Positions 25,326-34,888 of a stretch of 49,872 nt of DNA are shown one piece after another. The stretch comes from Acidobacteriota bacterium (lineage in GTDB: Bacteria > Acidobacteriota > Vicinamibacteria > Fen-336): positions 1-49,872 of the forward strand of contig QHVJ01000111.1 of NCBI GenBank assembly GCA_003222275.1, in the 5' to 3' direction. The notes beneath the pieces were generated by a model that saw nothing but the letters and a program-made list of their open reading frames with translations, did not search any database and was not told the origin of the DNA. How positions within the stretch are numbered: the stretch's first letter is position 1; every line of letters starts with the position of its first letter. Position numbers and translations under genes: made by a program.

Positions 25326-25859
25326 CTATCGGGGGACGCGCACGCGGGGAAAGAACCGCCGAAGGTAATCCTTCAGGGCCGCCCGCGTGCTGGGAAAGGC
25401 CAGCTCGTCCCAGGGTATGGCTTCGGGAGCGAACGTGCGTACCTCCTGGCACTCGTCGCACGCCTTCAGCGCACCCCCGACCACGTCGGCGGCGTACACG
25501 ATCACGACGATGTCGCTGCCCGGGAACGAGTAGGCGTCGAGGATCCCGAGGAGGGTGACCTTCAGGTTCACCTCCTCCTGCGTCTCCCGGACCGCCGCCG
25601 CCGTGACTGCCTCGCCGCGGTCGACGAAGCCGCCCGGAAAGACCCACTTCCCGATCTCTGGCTCGATCCCCCGCCGCGCGAGCACGATGCCGCCGTTCAC
25701 CATGCAGATCGTGCAGGCGGCGACCTTGGGATCCAGATAGAAGATGAAGCCGCAGGCTTCGCATACCAGCCGGAACGGCTCGCCTTCCTTCAGGACGCGC
25801 GGCGCCAGCTTCCCGCCGCAGCGCGGGCAGAAGCGGTAGTCGGGCGAGGAAGAGGGCAC
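25326..25859 (-). CDS. Zinc-ribbon Nudix hydrolase
   Basis: The 177-residue protein has an N-terminal zinc ribbon (Cys11, Cys14, Cys33, Cys36) and a Nudix box starting at Gly77: Glu83, Arg91-Glu92 and Glu95-Glu96 fit GX5EX7REUXEE. Asn98 replaces the Gly near the box end. Zinc ribbon plus Nudix is the layout of NADH pyrophosphatase NudC, but this protein is shorter and lacks the NudC SQPWPFPxS motif. An ADP-ribose- or NAD-related pyrophosphatase is therefore only likely. It begins 25 bases after pntB, and a role in nicotinamide-nucleotide turnover would suit that position. Confidence 0.85.
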   Translation of the reverse strand: MPSSSPDYRFCPRCGGKLAPRVLKEGEPFRLVCEACGFIFYLDPKVAACTICMVNGGIVLARRGIEPEIGKWVFPGGFVDRGEAVTAAAVRETQEEVNLKVTLLGILDAYSFPGSDIVVIVYAADVVGGALKACDECQEVRTFAPEAIPWDELAFPSTRAALKDYLRRFFPRVRVPR

Positions 25860-25884
25860 CGCCGGCGATTATGAGGCCAAGAGG

Positions 25885-27275
<1,391 letters not shown>

Positions 27276-27279
<4 letters not shown>

Positions 27280-27554
27280 TTGCGCTCGCCGGGCTTGCGG
27301 AACATCCGGAGCATGCGGTCCGTGATCAGGAACCCGCTCACGATGTTCGTCATCGACGCCGCGAGGGCGACCGCGCCCATCAGCCGGATGAAGGGGGGAT
27401 GGTCCTGGCCCGTGATCACCAGCGACCCCACGACCGCGATGGCCGAGATCGCGTTCGTCAGGGACATGAGCGGCGTGTGCAGGAGGCGCGAGACACGGGT
27501 GACGACGCCCAGGCCGATGAAAGTCGCCAGCACCAGCACGTACAGCATGTTCAT
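27276..27554 (-). CDS. pntAb: NAD(P) transhydrogenase subunit alpha, membrane part
   Basis: This 92-residue subunit has three transmembrane helices and matches the membrane domain of the alpha subunit: VVTRVSRLLHTPLMSLTNAI and the ending MTNIVSGFLITDRMLRMFR. In organisms with a split alpha subunit this is PntAb. The ATG at 27554 gives the standard start. A TATAAT box on this strand (27567-27572) lies only 12 bases upstream. Unusually, pntAa is not upstream on the same strand but divergent on plus. Confidence 0.95.
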
Positions 27555-27566
27555 CACCACGCCGCG

Positions 27567-27572
27567 ATTATA
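27567..27572 (-). promoter_or_regulatory. TATAAT -10 box for pntAb-pntB
   Basis: On minus the hexamer is a perfect TATAAT ending 12 bases before the pntAb ATG. There is no good -35, and the leader would be about six bases. It lies in the 90-base gap shared with the divergent pntAa gene. Confidence 0.45.
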
Positions 27573-27644
27573 GGTGCCCGGCGGACGTCGACGCCCTCCG
27601 CCGCATGACAGCGGTGGGACATATGGGATAAACGTAGTGTCGCC

Positions 27645-28826
27645 ATGATCGCGGGCGTGCCGAAGGAAACGTTCCCCGGGGAGCGGCGGGTGGCCGTGAT
27701 CCCCGCCGTCGTGCCCAAGCTCGCCGAGCTCGGCCTCGAGGTCGTGATCGAGGCGGGCGCGGGCGAGACCGCCGGCTTCCCGGATCCGCTCTATGCGGAG
27801 AAAGGAGCCCGCGTGACCTCGCGGACCGAGGTGCTCGCCGGGGCCGAGATGGTCCTCGCCGTGCGCTCGCTGGCCTCGAGCCACATCGCTCCGGCTCCGG
27901 ACCTGTCGCACCTGCGCGTGGGCCAGATCGTGGTGGGCTTCCTGGATCCCATCGGTGCGCCGGAAGGGGTCCAGGCGATCGCCGAGCGCGGGGTGATCGC
28001 CTTCGCCCTCGACCTCATCCCCCGCATCAGCCGGGCCCAGGCCATGGACGCCCTCTCCTCCCAGGCGACCGTGATCGGGTACAAGGCGGTCCTTCTCGCC
28101 GCGGACACGCTGCCCCGGATGTTCCCGCTCATGATGACGGCGGGGGGCACGCTGACCCCGGCGCGGGTGTTCGTGATCGGGGCGGGAGTGGCGGGCCTGC
28201 AGGCGATCGCGACCGCCCGCCGGCTGGGAGCCGTGGTGGAGGGCTACGACATCCGCCCCGCCGCGCGGGAGCAGATCGAGAGCCTGGGCGCCCGGGTCGT
28301 GGAGCTGCCCATGGAGGCGAAGGACGCCCAGGACGAGGGGGGCTACGCGCGGGCGATGGACGAGGAGTTCTACCGCCGGCAGCGCGAGACGATGGCCAAG
28401 GTCGTCGCCGCCAGCGACGTCATCATCTGCACCGCCGCCATCCCCGGGACGAAGGCTCCCGTCCTCATCGGGGCCGAGATGGTGGACGCCATGCGGCCCG
28501 GCTCCATCATCGTGGACGTGGCCGCCGAGCAAGGAGGCAACTGCGAGCTGACCCGTCCCGGTCAGGTAGTGGTCCGGAGCGGCATCACCGTACTCGGTCC
28601 CGTCAACGTGGCGGCGGCCGTGCCCAACCACGCCAGCCTGATGCACGCCCGCAACGTCGCGAACTTCCTGGCCCTCGTCGTGAAGGCGGGAAGGCTCGTC
28701 GTCGACGAGACCGACCAGATCGTGCGCGAGACGCTGGTCGCCCGCGGCGGCGAGGTCGTCCATCCCCGGTTGCGCGAGGCGCTCGGGCGGCCCGCCCTGG
28801 CCCCCGCCGCGGGCGCGGCGCGCTAG
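27645..28826 (+). CDS. pntAa: NAD(P) transhydrogenase subunit alpha, NAD-binding part
   Basis: The 393-residue soluble domain I of transhydrogenase starts MIAGVPKETFPGERRVAVIP. It has the Rossmann motif VFVIGAGVAGLQAIATARRLG and the family loops GYDIRPAAREQIESLGAR and VVDVAAEQGGNCELTRPG. It binds NAD(H) and docks on PntAb-PntB. It is divergent from those two genes, so balanced expression needs a shared control of the 27555-27644 gap. No overlap links it to the FNR gene, which begins eight bases later and is probably in the same transcript. Confidence 0.95.
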   Translation: MIAGVPKETFPGERRVAVIPAVVPKLAELGLEVVIEAGAGETAGFPDPLYAEKGARVTSRTEVLAGAEMVLAVRSLASSHIAPAPDLSHLRVGQIVVGFLDPIGAPEGVQAIAERGVIAFALDLIPRISRAQAMDALSSQATVIGYKAVLLAADTLPRMFPLMMTAGGTLTPARVFVIGAGVAGLQAIATARRLGAVVEGYDIRPAAREQIESLGARVVELPMEAKDAQDEGGYARAMDEEFYRRQRETMAKVVAASDVIICTAAIPGTKAPVLIGAEMVDAMRPGSIIVDVAAEQGGNCELTRPGQVVVRSGITVLGPVNVAAAVPNHASLMHARNVANFLALVVKAGRLVVDETDQIVRETLVARGGEVVHPRLREALGRPALAPAAGAAR

Positions 28827-28834
28827 GACCACCG

Positions 28835-29836
28835 ATGGTCGAACGCAAGACCGGATTCACCGTCTCCTGGCAGTCGCTCTCTCCCGTCCTGGGGATCTTC
28901 CGGGTGAAGCCGGCGGCGGGCCACCGGTTTCCCGAGTACGAGGCCGGGCAGTACATCGCCCTGCGGCGCGAGGACTGCGCGCTCACCCGCAAGGTCACCG
29001 ACGCCGACGGACGCGTGCGCTTCGTCCCCGACCTCGACGCTTCCGGGATCCAGCGCCGCGGGCCGGTGAGCCACGCGTACTCGATCTCCTCCGCCCCCTA
29101 CCAGACGCAGCAGGAGGGCTTCCTGGAGTTCTACGTGGTGCGCGAGCTGGACGAGGAGGGCCGGCCCGGCCGACTCACCGAGTCGCTCTTCCGCATCGAG
29201 CCGGGCAAGGACGACGAGGTCATCTACTTCGACCGCATCGCCGGCGACTTCACGCTCCCCAAGCGCGCGCACGGCTTTCCCCACGTCCTCATGGTGGCCA
29301 GCGGCAGCGGGCTCGCCCCGTTCGTCTCCATGGTGAAGCAGCTCGACTTCGAGGCCCGCGCGGGCCGGCGCGACTCGACGCGGTACACCCTGCTCCACGG
29401 CAACCGCACCGCGGCGGAGCTGGCCTACCACCTCGAGCTGGAGGCCATTGCTGCCGCCGGCCGGATCGACCTCGTCTATCTGGCCACCGTGAGCCGGCCC
29501 GCCAGCTCGGGTCACGACCCGTCCCTCGGCCGCGGCCGGGTGAGCAACGTCCTCCGCATCCTTCTCGAGCTGCCCTCCAAGGAGGAAGAGGAACTGGTCA
29601 CAGCGGAGGCGAAGCGCGACGGGGTGGAGAAGGCCCGGGCCGCCCTCGGCAAGGCGGTGCGCCCGGCGCTTCCTGTCGGCGCGCAACTCGGCACGCTGCG
29701 CGAGCGGATGGTCCCCGCGGATACGGTCCTCATGACCTGCGGCAATGCCTCGGCGATGTCGGACGTCCAGCACGCCGCGGAGGCGCGCAGCATCCGCTTC
29801 GAGAAGGAGGACTGGAAGCCGACCCTCTATCCATGA
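28835..29836 (+). CDS. Ferredoxin-NADP reductase-like flavoprotein
   Basis: This 333-residue FNR-superfamily protein has an FAD-binding barrel with HAYSISSAPYQ in the place of RxYS and an NADP-binding domain with MVASGSGLAPFVSMVKQ. CGN (MTCGNASAMSDV) stands in place of the usual CG(D/N)xxM near the C-terminus. An Arg/Lys-rich insertion, GKDDEVIYFDRIAGDF, replaces the usual FAD pyrophosphate loop. It should exchange electrons between NADP(H) and ferredoxin or flavodoxin. No ferredoxin gene is in the window. Between pntAa and thiI it fits an NADPH-balancing role. The ATGA overlap with thiI couples the two. Confidence 0.85.
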   Translation: MVERKTGFTVSWQSLSPVLGIFRVKPAAGHRFPEYEAGQYIALRREDCALTRKVTDADGRVRFVPDLDASGIQRRGPVSHAYSISSAPYQTQQEGFLEFYVVRELDEEGRPGRLTESLFRIEPGKDDEVIYFDRIAGDFTLPKRAHGFPHVLMVASGSGLAPFVSMVKQLDFEARAGRRDSTRYTLLHGNRTAAELAYHLELEAIAAAGRIDLVYLATVSRPASSGHDPSLGRGRVSNVLRILLELPSKEEEELVTAEAKRDGVEKARAALGKAVRPALPVGAQLGTLRERMVPADTVLMTCGNASAMSDVQHAAEARSIRFEKEDWKPTLYP

Positions 29837-31011
29837 ACGTCATCGCGCGCTACCACGAGATCGCGCTGAAGGGGCGCAACCGGCCCTTCTTCGTCGAGAA
29901 GCTGGCCGACAACCTGCGCCAGGCGCTGTCCGACCTCCCCGGCGTCACCGTGCAGCCCTTCTCCTCTCGCATCGGCGTCCACGTCCCCGACGAAACGCCG
30001 TGGGAGACGGTCCACGAGCGCGTGGGCAGGGTCTTCGGGGTGGCGAATTTCTCCCGCGCCCGCGAGGTGCCCGCGGACCTCGAGGCGCTGAAGCGGGCGG
30101 CGGCCACGGAGCTGCGGGGGGCGAGCTTCGCGTCGTTCCGGGTCACCACCCGCCGCGCCGACAAGACGTTCCCGTTCAACTCCGGGCAGATCGACCGCGA
30201 GATCGGCGCCGCCGTCCAGGCGGCCACCGGCGTGCGCGTGGACCTGGAGGAGCCGGAGCTGACGTTGTGGGTCGAGGTCCTGCGCGACCGCATCCTGTAC
30301 TCCTTCGAAAGGCTTCCCGGCCCGGGCGGCTTCCCCGTGGGCAGCTCGGGCCGCGTGCTGGCCCTCCTCTCGGGCGGGATCGACTCCCCCGTGGCCGCGT
30401 GGCGCATGATGAAGCGCGGCTGCCGCGTCGTCCTTGCCCACTTCCACGCGTTCCCGCTCCAGGACCGCAGCACCATCGACAAGACCCGGGAGCTGGCCCG
30501 CATCCTCACCCGGTGGCAGCTGCGCACGCGGCTGCTCCAGATCCCCTTCGGCCCCGTGCAGCAGGCGGTGGTGGCCGCGTGTCCCGCGCCGCTGCGGGTG
30601 GTGCTCTACCGCCGCTTCATGATGCGGATCGCCGAGGCGCTGGCCCGGCGGCGTCGGGCGCGCGCGCTCGTCACCGGGGAGAGCCTCGGCCAGGTGGCGT
30701 CCCAGACCCTCGACAACATGGTGGTCATCGGCGAAGCGACGCGCGCGACGGTGCTGCGGCCGCTGGTGGGAATGGACAAGGAGGAGATCACGGCCCAGGC
30801 GCGCCGCATCGGCACCTTCGAGGTGAGCACGCGGCCGGACCAGGACTGCTGCCAGCTCTTCGTGCCCCGGCACCCCGCCACGGCCGCGAGCCGCGAGGAG
30901 GTGGAGCGCGCCGAGACGGCGCTCGACGTTCCCGCCCTCGTCGCGGCCGCGCTGGAGGGTGTGGCCGAGGAAAGGTTCGAGTTCCCGCCGCTCGCTTCTA
31001 GCCCACCTTGA
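29833..31011 (+). CDS. thiI: tRNA 4-thiouridine synthetase, form without rhodanese domain
   Basis: The 392-residue protein has an N-terminal ferredoxin-like domain, a THUMP domain (about 60-165) and a PP-loop ATPase domain with SGGIDS (180-185). It also has the TGESLGQVASQTLDN stretch and Cys339-Cys340 in DQDCCQLF. It adenylates U8 of tRNA for sulfur insertion. Its length stops short of the C-terminal rhodanese domain of E. coli ThiI, as in Bacillus. A separate sulfur carrier is therefore needed, and a role in thiazole synthesis is unlikely. Its start overlaps the FNR gene (ATGA) and its end overlaps the convergent PKD gene by 14 bases. Confidence 0.94.
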   Translation: MNVIARYHEIALKGRNRPFFVEKLADNLRQALSDLPGVTVQPFSSRIGVHVPDETPWETVHERVGRVFGVANFSRAREVPADLEALKRAAATELRGASFASFRVTTRRADKTFPFNSGQIDREIGAAVQAATGVRVDLEEPELTLWVEVLRDRILYSFERLPGPGGFPVGSSGRVLALLSGGIDSPVAAWRMMKRGCRVVLAHFHAFPLQDRSTIDKTRELARILTRWQLRTRLLQIPFGPVQQAVVAACPAPLRVVLYRRFMMRIAEALARRRRARALVTGESLGQVASQTLDNMVVIGEATRATVLRPLVGMDKEEITAQARRIGTFEVSTRPDQDCCQLFVPRHPATAASREEVERAETALDVPALVAAALEGVAEERFEFPPLASSPP

Positions 31012-31849
31012 CGTTGATCGAGCAGGTCCCGGTCGCGCCGCCCGACTTGACGGTGGCGGTGGCGGTGTAGCCTCCGGGGGCGCCGTAGACGTGGAGGGGA
31101 CGCTCGATGCCCCCGACGCTCTGGCCGTCACCGAAATCCCAGAAGTACGTGCACCCTTCATGGAAGCAGTAGTTCGGCACCACGTTGAACTTCACGGCCG
31201 ACCCGCCCTGCGGGGTGGCCTTGCACTCCGGGGTGAGCGCGCCGAAGACGTGGATCTCGTCCGTGCAGGTGGCGCTCGCCGCTCCGCTCGTCGCGGTCAG
31301 CGTCGCCCGGTAGGTCCCGGGAGAAGAATAGGTGTGCTGCGGCGCGCGGTCGGCGGAAGTGGCCCCGTCGCCGAAGCGCCAGAGGTAGGCGACCTGGCCG
31401 TTGCCGCCGAGGGCGTCGGCGGAGAAGCTGACGGTGTGCGGCGCCGCGCCCTCCTCCGGATCGACGAAGCACGCCAGGCGCACGTCGCCGTCGACCCGAA
31501 CGCTCACGGCCGAGCTGACGACGGACTCGTTCCCGGAGATCACCTTCAGCCTGGTTTCGTAGACGCCGCCATTGATGAAGCGGACGTGCGGGTTGGCCTC
31601 CGAGGAGGCGCTCCCGTCGCCGAAGCTCCAGCCGTAGACGTAGCTTCCGGTCCCGCCCGAGACGCTCGACGTGAACGTGACGTCCAGCGGCGTGCGCCCG
31701 GAGGTCGGGCTGGCCCCGATGGAGACGGTGAGCGAGCCGGAGGTCTGGGGCGCGGTGAGATTTCCCTTGTCGTCCTTGCACCCGACGAGGACCAGCGGTA
31801 CGAGGATCAGGATCGCGGCGGCGACGCCGCGAAAATGCCGTCCGTTCAT
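30998..31849 (-). CDS. PKD-domain lipoprotein
   Basis: The 283-residue protein has a lipoprotein signal ending LVLVGC (Cys24). It then has three PKD-type beta domains (about 37-110, 118-195, 200-283), marked by GWSFGDGSAS, LWRFGDGATS and FWDFGDGQSV. Such proteins bind surfaces, glycans or partner proteins, and no enzymatic domain is present. GGGGAGGAG directly upstream supports the ATG at 31849, and a good promoter lies at 31884-31912. A surface or periplasmic adhesin-like role is likely; the ligand is unknown. Confidence 0.88.
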   Translation of the reverse strand: MNGRHFRGVAAAILILVPLVLVGCKDDKGNLTAPQTSGSLTVSIGASPTSGRTPLDVTFTSSVSGGTGSYVYGWSFGDGSASSEANPHVRFINGGVYETRLKVISGNESVVSSAVSVRVDGDVRLACFVDPEEGAAPHTVSFSADALGGNGQVAYLWRFGDGATSADRAPQHTYSSPGTYRATLTATSGAASATCTDEIHVFGALTPECKATPQGGSAVKFNVVPNYCFHEGCTYFWDFGDGQSVGGIERPLHVYGAPGGYTATATVKSGGATGTCSINVKVG

Positions 31850-31883
31850 TGCTCCTCCCCTAGCGAGCGGATGCGACACCGCC

Positions 31884-31912
31884 GTTATAAGCCCGCGCCG
31901 AGCCCTTGTCCA
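31884..31912 (-). promoter_or_regulatory. Sigma70-type promoter for the PKD lipoprotein
   Basis: On minus, TGGACA (31912-31907) and TATAAC (31889-31884) are separated by 17 bases; each differs from consensus by one base. Transcription would begin near 31877, giving a leader of about 28 bases that contains the strong Shine-Dalgarno. Confidence 0.65.
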
Positions 31913-31974
31913 CACAGGGCGAGCCCAACCCCCATTTCCGTGTTCGCCTGATCGCTGATTGCGATCCGCCCCAA

Positions 31975-32002
31975 TTGTTCTCCCGCGTCCCCCGCCTACA
32001 TT
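31975..32002 (+). promoter_or_regulatory. Candidate promoter for the secreted protein at 32090
   Basis: TTGTTC (31975-31980) and TACATT (31997-32002) are 16 bases apart. They would give a leader of about 80 bases that contains the hairpin at 32052-32075. Confidence 0.35.
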
Positions 32003-32051
32003 CGCGCCATGGGCCGGCGATGCATCACCGATGCCGCCGGCTCGATCGTGC

Positions 32052-32075
32052 CGGTGGCCGGTGCCACGGCCACCG
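32052..32075 (+). promoter_or_regulatory. Hairpin just upstream of a ribosome-binding site
   Basis: CGGTGGCCG (32052-32060) and CGGCCACCG (32067-32075) form a perfect nine-base stem with loop GTGCCA. It ends three bases before the TGGAGGT ribosome-binding site (32079-32085) of the secreted-protein gene. It could restrict translation or protect the transcript. Confidence 0.5.
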
Positions 32076-32089
32076 AATGGAGGTTAGCC

Positions 32090-32755
32090 ATGAAGAAGGC
32101 GCTTTTCGGCATCGGGCAGCTCGCAATGGTGCTTCTGTTCACTGGCCTGCTCCCGGGCCGGGCATATGCGTGGCCACCGGGACCAACTCACCGGAGCAAC
32201 CATGTCCCCAACGTCGGGCGCCTGGCGAGCGGAGAGCAGCCCCTCGGAGACATGTGGACCTTCTATTGTCCCGATGGCGGCACCGTAGTCGCTTCGGTCG
32301 ACACGAAAGACGACACGGATCTCGGAACCTCGACCCTGGATCCGATTCTCGAGCTCATCGATCCTGACGGGAACGAAATAGCCAACGGCGATGACGATAT
32401 CGCCTGCACCTACGCCCCCGTCTGTGGGTTTCGCTGTCCAGCTTTCAGGGCCCCCTGCGGGTCGAGCGCGGGCGTCCACAGCCTCATCGTTCGAGATTTT
32501 GGTGCGTCACTTTGTAACGGTGGAGGAGGTTATGAGTTGACGGTGGACGTCTTCGACGCAGACGGAAACGAGCTTTCACCAGACAGTATCGGTGTTGGCG
32601 GGGGCGCCTCGCGGGGCGTGCCCTGGTGGGCGGTGGATGAGGGCAAGGCGCCGGTGGGACCCGCTCTAGACGACGAGAATGTTCCGCTGCGCTCCCCTGC
32701 GGCAACCAAAGCGCCGCTCCCCCCTCCGGTCCCTGGACTCCCTAGACTCCCTTGA
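32090..32755 (+). CDS. Small secreted protein with PPC-like domain
   Basis: The product is 221 residues with a Sec signal cleaved after AYA (residue 27). A domain follows with DLGTSTLDPILELIDPDGNE, six cysteines (including VCGFRCP) and GGGGYELTVDVFDADGNE, a layout like bacterial pre-peptidase C-terminal (PPC) domains. The tail is Pro-rich (KAPLPPPVPGLPRLP). It is not fused to a protease and stands alone, with its own promoter and strong hairpins after it. Base use around it is less GC-rich than in its neighbours. Function unknown; a surface or extracellular binding role is likely. TGGAGGT precedes the ATG. Confidence 0.7.
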   Translation: MKKALFGIGQLAMVLLFTGLLPGRAYAWPPGPTHRSNHVPNVGRLASGEQPLGDMWTFYCPDGGTVVASVDTKDDTDLGTSTLDPILELIDPDGNEIANGDDDIACTYAPVCGFRCPAFRAPCGSSAGVHSLIVRDFGASLCNGGGGYELTVDVFDADGNELSPDSIGVGGGASRGVPWWAVDEGKAPVGPALDDENVPLRSPAATKAPLPPPVPGLPRLP

Positions 32756-32762
32756 CTCGCTG

Positions 32763-32818
32763 GTCCTCACGCTGACGTGAGGACACAAAGGCCAGGCGCC
32801 GCTGGTCGGCGCCTGGCC
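32763..32818. terminator. Two tandem perfect hairpins
   Basis: Stem 1 is GTCCTCACG (32763-32771) with CGTGAGGAC (32776-32784) and loop CTGA. Stem 2 is GGCCAGGCGCC (32790-32800) with GGCGCCTGGCC (32808-32818) and a seven-base loop. They lie eight bases after the secreted-protein stop and before the next promoter. There is no T-tract, so they act by structure or protect a 3' end. Confidence 0.7.
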
Positions 32819-32894
32819 ACAGCCGGCGGTGTCCGCGCCCGTTCTACGCGGTTGCGCACGAGCCGGATGATCGGGACGACGTTCGGCTGCGATG

Positions 32895-32900
32895 TATAAT
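32895..32900 (+). promoter_or_regulatory. TATAAT -10 box for the SirB1-like gene
   Basis: A perfect TATAAT preceded by TG lies 25 bases before the GTG at 32926, and GGAGGGGG follows at 32911. No convincing -35 is seen. The preceding tandem hairpins insulate this promoter. Confidence 0.45.
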
Positions 32901-32925
32901 CCCTCCCACCGGAGGGGGCGCGAGC

Positions 32926-33759
32926 GTGACGGAGTCTCGAACCAGCCTGCGTTTCCGCGAGATGGTGGCCCGACCCGATGCCGATGTCGATCTGGCCGAG
33001 GCCTCGCTGCTGATCGCGGGCGAGGAATATCCCGACCTCGAGCCGGGCCGGTATCTGGCCCGCCTGGACGAGATGGCCGCCGCGCTGGGCCGCCGGGCGG
33101 GCGACGGCGGCGCCGAGGAGGCCGTCGCCGCCCTCAACCGCCTGCTCTTCGAGCAGGAAGGCTTCCATGGCAACACCGAGGATTACTACGATCCGCGCAA
33201 CAGCTTCCTGAACGACGTCCTCGACCGGCGCACCGGCATTCCGATCTCGCTGTGCACCGTGTACATGGAAGTGGGCCGCCGGGCCGGCCTGTCCGTGGAG
33301 GGTGTCGGCCTGCCCGGCCACTTCGTCGTGCGCCTGTCCTCGCCGGCGGCGCCCGTGCTCGTCGACCCGTTCCACGGGGGCACCGTGCTCACCCTGGAAG
33401 ACTGCCAGCGCCGGCTCGACCGCATCTATTCCGGCCGCCTTCGCCTGGCGCCGGCCATGCTCGCCGCGTGCGGCCGCAAGGCGATCCTGTCCCGCATGCT
33501 CGGCAACCTGAAGGGCATCTACGTCAAGGCCGGGGACTACGTGCGGGCGCTGCGGGCGGTGGAGATGCTGCGAAGCCTCGATCCGGAGAGCGTGGACGAG
33601 CTGCGCGACCGGGGCGTGCTGTACGCCGCCCTGGACTGCTTCGCGGCGGCGGCCGCGGACCTCGAGGCCTATCTCGCCCTGAGGCCGCAATGCGCCGAGG
33701 CGCCCCAGCTCGCGGCCAAGGCCGCCGAGCTGCGGGCCCGCGCCGCACGCGTGAACTGA
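32926..33759 (+). CDS. SirB1-like transglutaminase/TPR protein
   Basis: The product is 277 residues. Residues 60-180 show the SirB1 (UPF0162) transglutaminase-like core with [29 protein letters not shown] and LVDPFHGG. The catalytic-type Cys of classical transglutaminases is not evident near the Ser-Leu-Cys stretch. A TPR-like helical region (about 190-270) completes it. Family members have been linked to the SirA/stress regulon, but no biochemical role is established. The GTG start has GGAGGGGG eight bases upstream. The aldolase gene follows after 16 bases and is probably co-transcribed. Confidence 0.85.
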   Translation: MTESRTSLRFREMVARPDADVDLAEASLLIAGEEYPDLEPGRYLARLDEMAAALGRRAGDGGAEEAVAALNRLLFEQEGFHGNTEDYYDPRNSFLNDVLDRRTGIPISLCTVYMEVGRRAGLSVEGVGLPGHFVVRLSSPAAPVLVDPFHGGTVLTLEDCQRRLDRIYSGRLRLAPAMLAACGRKAILSRMLGNLKGIYVKAGDYVRALRAVEMLRSLDPESVDELRDRGVLYAALDCFAAAAADLEAYLALRPQCAEAPQLAAKAAELRARAARVN

Positions 33760-33775
33760 AACTGCGGAGGACGAC

Positions 33776-34885
33776 ATGAGCACCGCCAAGGCCATCGACA
33801 CGAGCGCAGGCGCGCGCGGCATCAAGGGCATCGAGGACATGCTGGGTTCGGACGCGCGCACCCTCCTCGAGCACCGCTGCGAAGGCATCCCGCGCGACAT
33901 GCTGCACCTGCCCGGGCCCGACTTCGTGGACCGCGTCCACAGCGCGTCGGACCGCCCCATCGCCGTCCTGCGCAGCTTGCAGCAGATCCTGTCCCACGGC
34001 CGCCTGGCCGGCACGGGATACGTCTCGATCCTTCCCGTGGACCAGGGCATCGAGCACTCGGCGGGCGCGTCCTTCGCGAAGAACCCCGCGGTCTTCGACC
34101 CCGAGGCGATCGTGAAGCTCGCGATCGAGGGCGGCTGCAACGCGGTGGCCTCGACGCTGGGGGTGCTGGGAGCGTTGGCCCGCCGCTACGCGCACAAGAT
34201 CCCCTTCATCGTGAAGATCAACCACAACGAGTTCCTCACCTACCCGAACCGGTTCGACCAGATCATGTTCGCCCGCGTGAAGCAGGCGGTCGACATGGGG
34301 GCGGTGGCCGTCGGGGCCACGATCTACTTCGGCTCGGCGGAGTCGTCGCGCCAGATCCAGGAGGTCGGCGAGGCCTTCCAGCACGCCCACGAGGCGGGGC
34401 TCGCCACGGTGCTCTGGTGCTACCTGCGCAACCCGGCGTTCAAGACGAAGGAGGCCGACTACCACCTCTCGGCCGACCTCACCGGGCAGGCCAACCACCT
34501 CGGGGTCACGCTGGAGGCGGACATCATCAAGCAGAAGCTGCCCGAGAACAACGGCGGCTACCTGGCGCTCTCCACCAAGGAGAACCCGTACGGCAAGACG
34601 GACAAGCGCGTCTACGAGAAGCTCACCACCAACCACCCCATCGACCTCACCCGCTACCAGGTCGCCAATTGCTTCATGGGCCGGGCCGGGCTCATCAACT
34701 CCGGAGGCGCATCGGGCGAGAACGACTTCGCGGACGCGGTGCGCACCGCGGTGATCAACAAGCGGGCCGGCGGCATGGGGCTCATCTCCGGGCGCAAGGC
34801 GTTCCAGCGTCCGATGGCCGAAGGCGTTCAGCTCCTGAACGCCATCCAGGACGTCTATCTCTGCCCGGAGATCAGCATCGCGTAG
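33776..34885 (+). CDS. fbaB: Class I fructose-bisphosphate aldolase, FbaB/DhnA type
   Basis: This 369-residue Schiff-base aldolase cleaves fructose 1,6-bisphosphate, or condenses its halves in gluconeogenesis. Family blocks are visible: [71 protein letters not shown] and the phosphate-binding INSGGASG. The archaeal/bacterial FbaB fold differs from eukaryotic class I aldolase. TGCGGAGG gives a good ribosome-binding site. It is downstream of the SirB1-like gene. It is convergent with the FHA gene, which ends only three bases away. Confidence 0.94.
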   Translation: MSTAKAIDTSAGARGIKGIEDMLGSDARTLLEHRCEGIPRDMLHLPGPDFVDRVHSASDRPIAVLRSLQQILSHGRLAGTGYVSILPVDQGIEHSAGASFAKNPAVFDPEAIVKLAIEGGCNAVASTLGVLGALARRYAHKIPFIVKINHNEFLTYPNRFDQIMFARVKQAVDMGAVAVGATIYFGSAESSRQIQEVGEAFQHAHEAGLATVLWCYLRNPAFKTKEADYHLSADLTGQANHLGVTLEADIIKQKLPENNGGYLALSTKENPYGKTDKRVYEKLTTNHPIDLTRYQVANCFMGRAGLINSGGASGENDFADAVRTAVINKRAGGMGLISGRKAFQRPMAEGVQLLNAIQDVYLCPEISIA

Positions 34886-34888
34886 CGG

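Noticed and set aside
32926-33759. Active transglutaminase/protease function for the SirB1-like protein.
   Set aside because: I could not place a Cys-His-Asp triad with confidence, so I kept only the family name.
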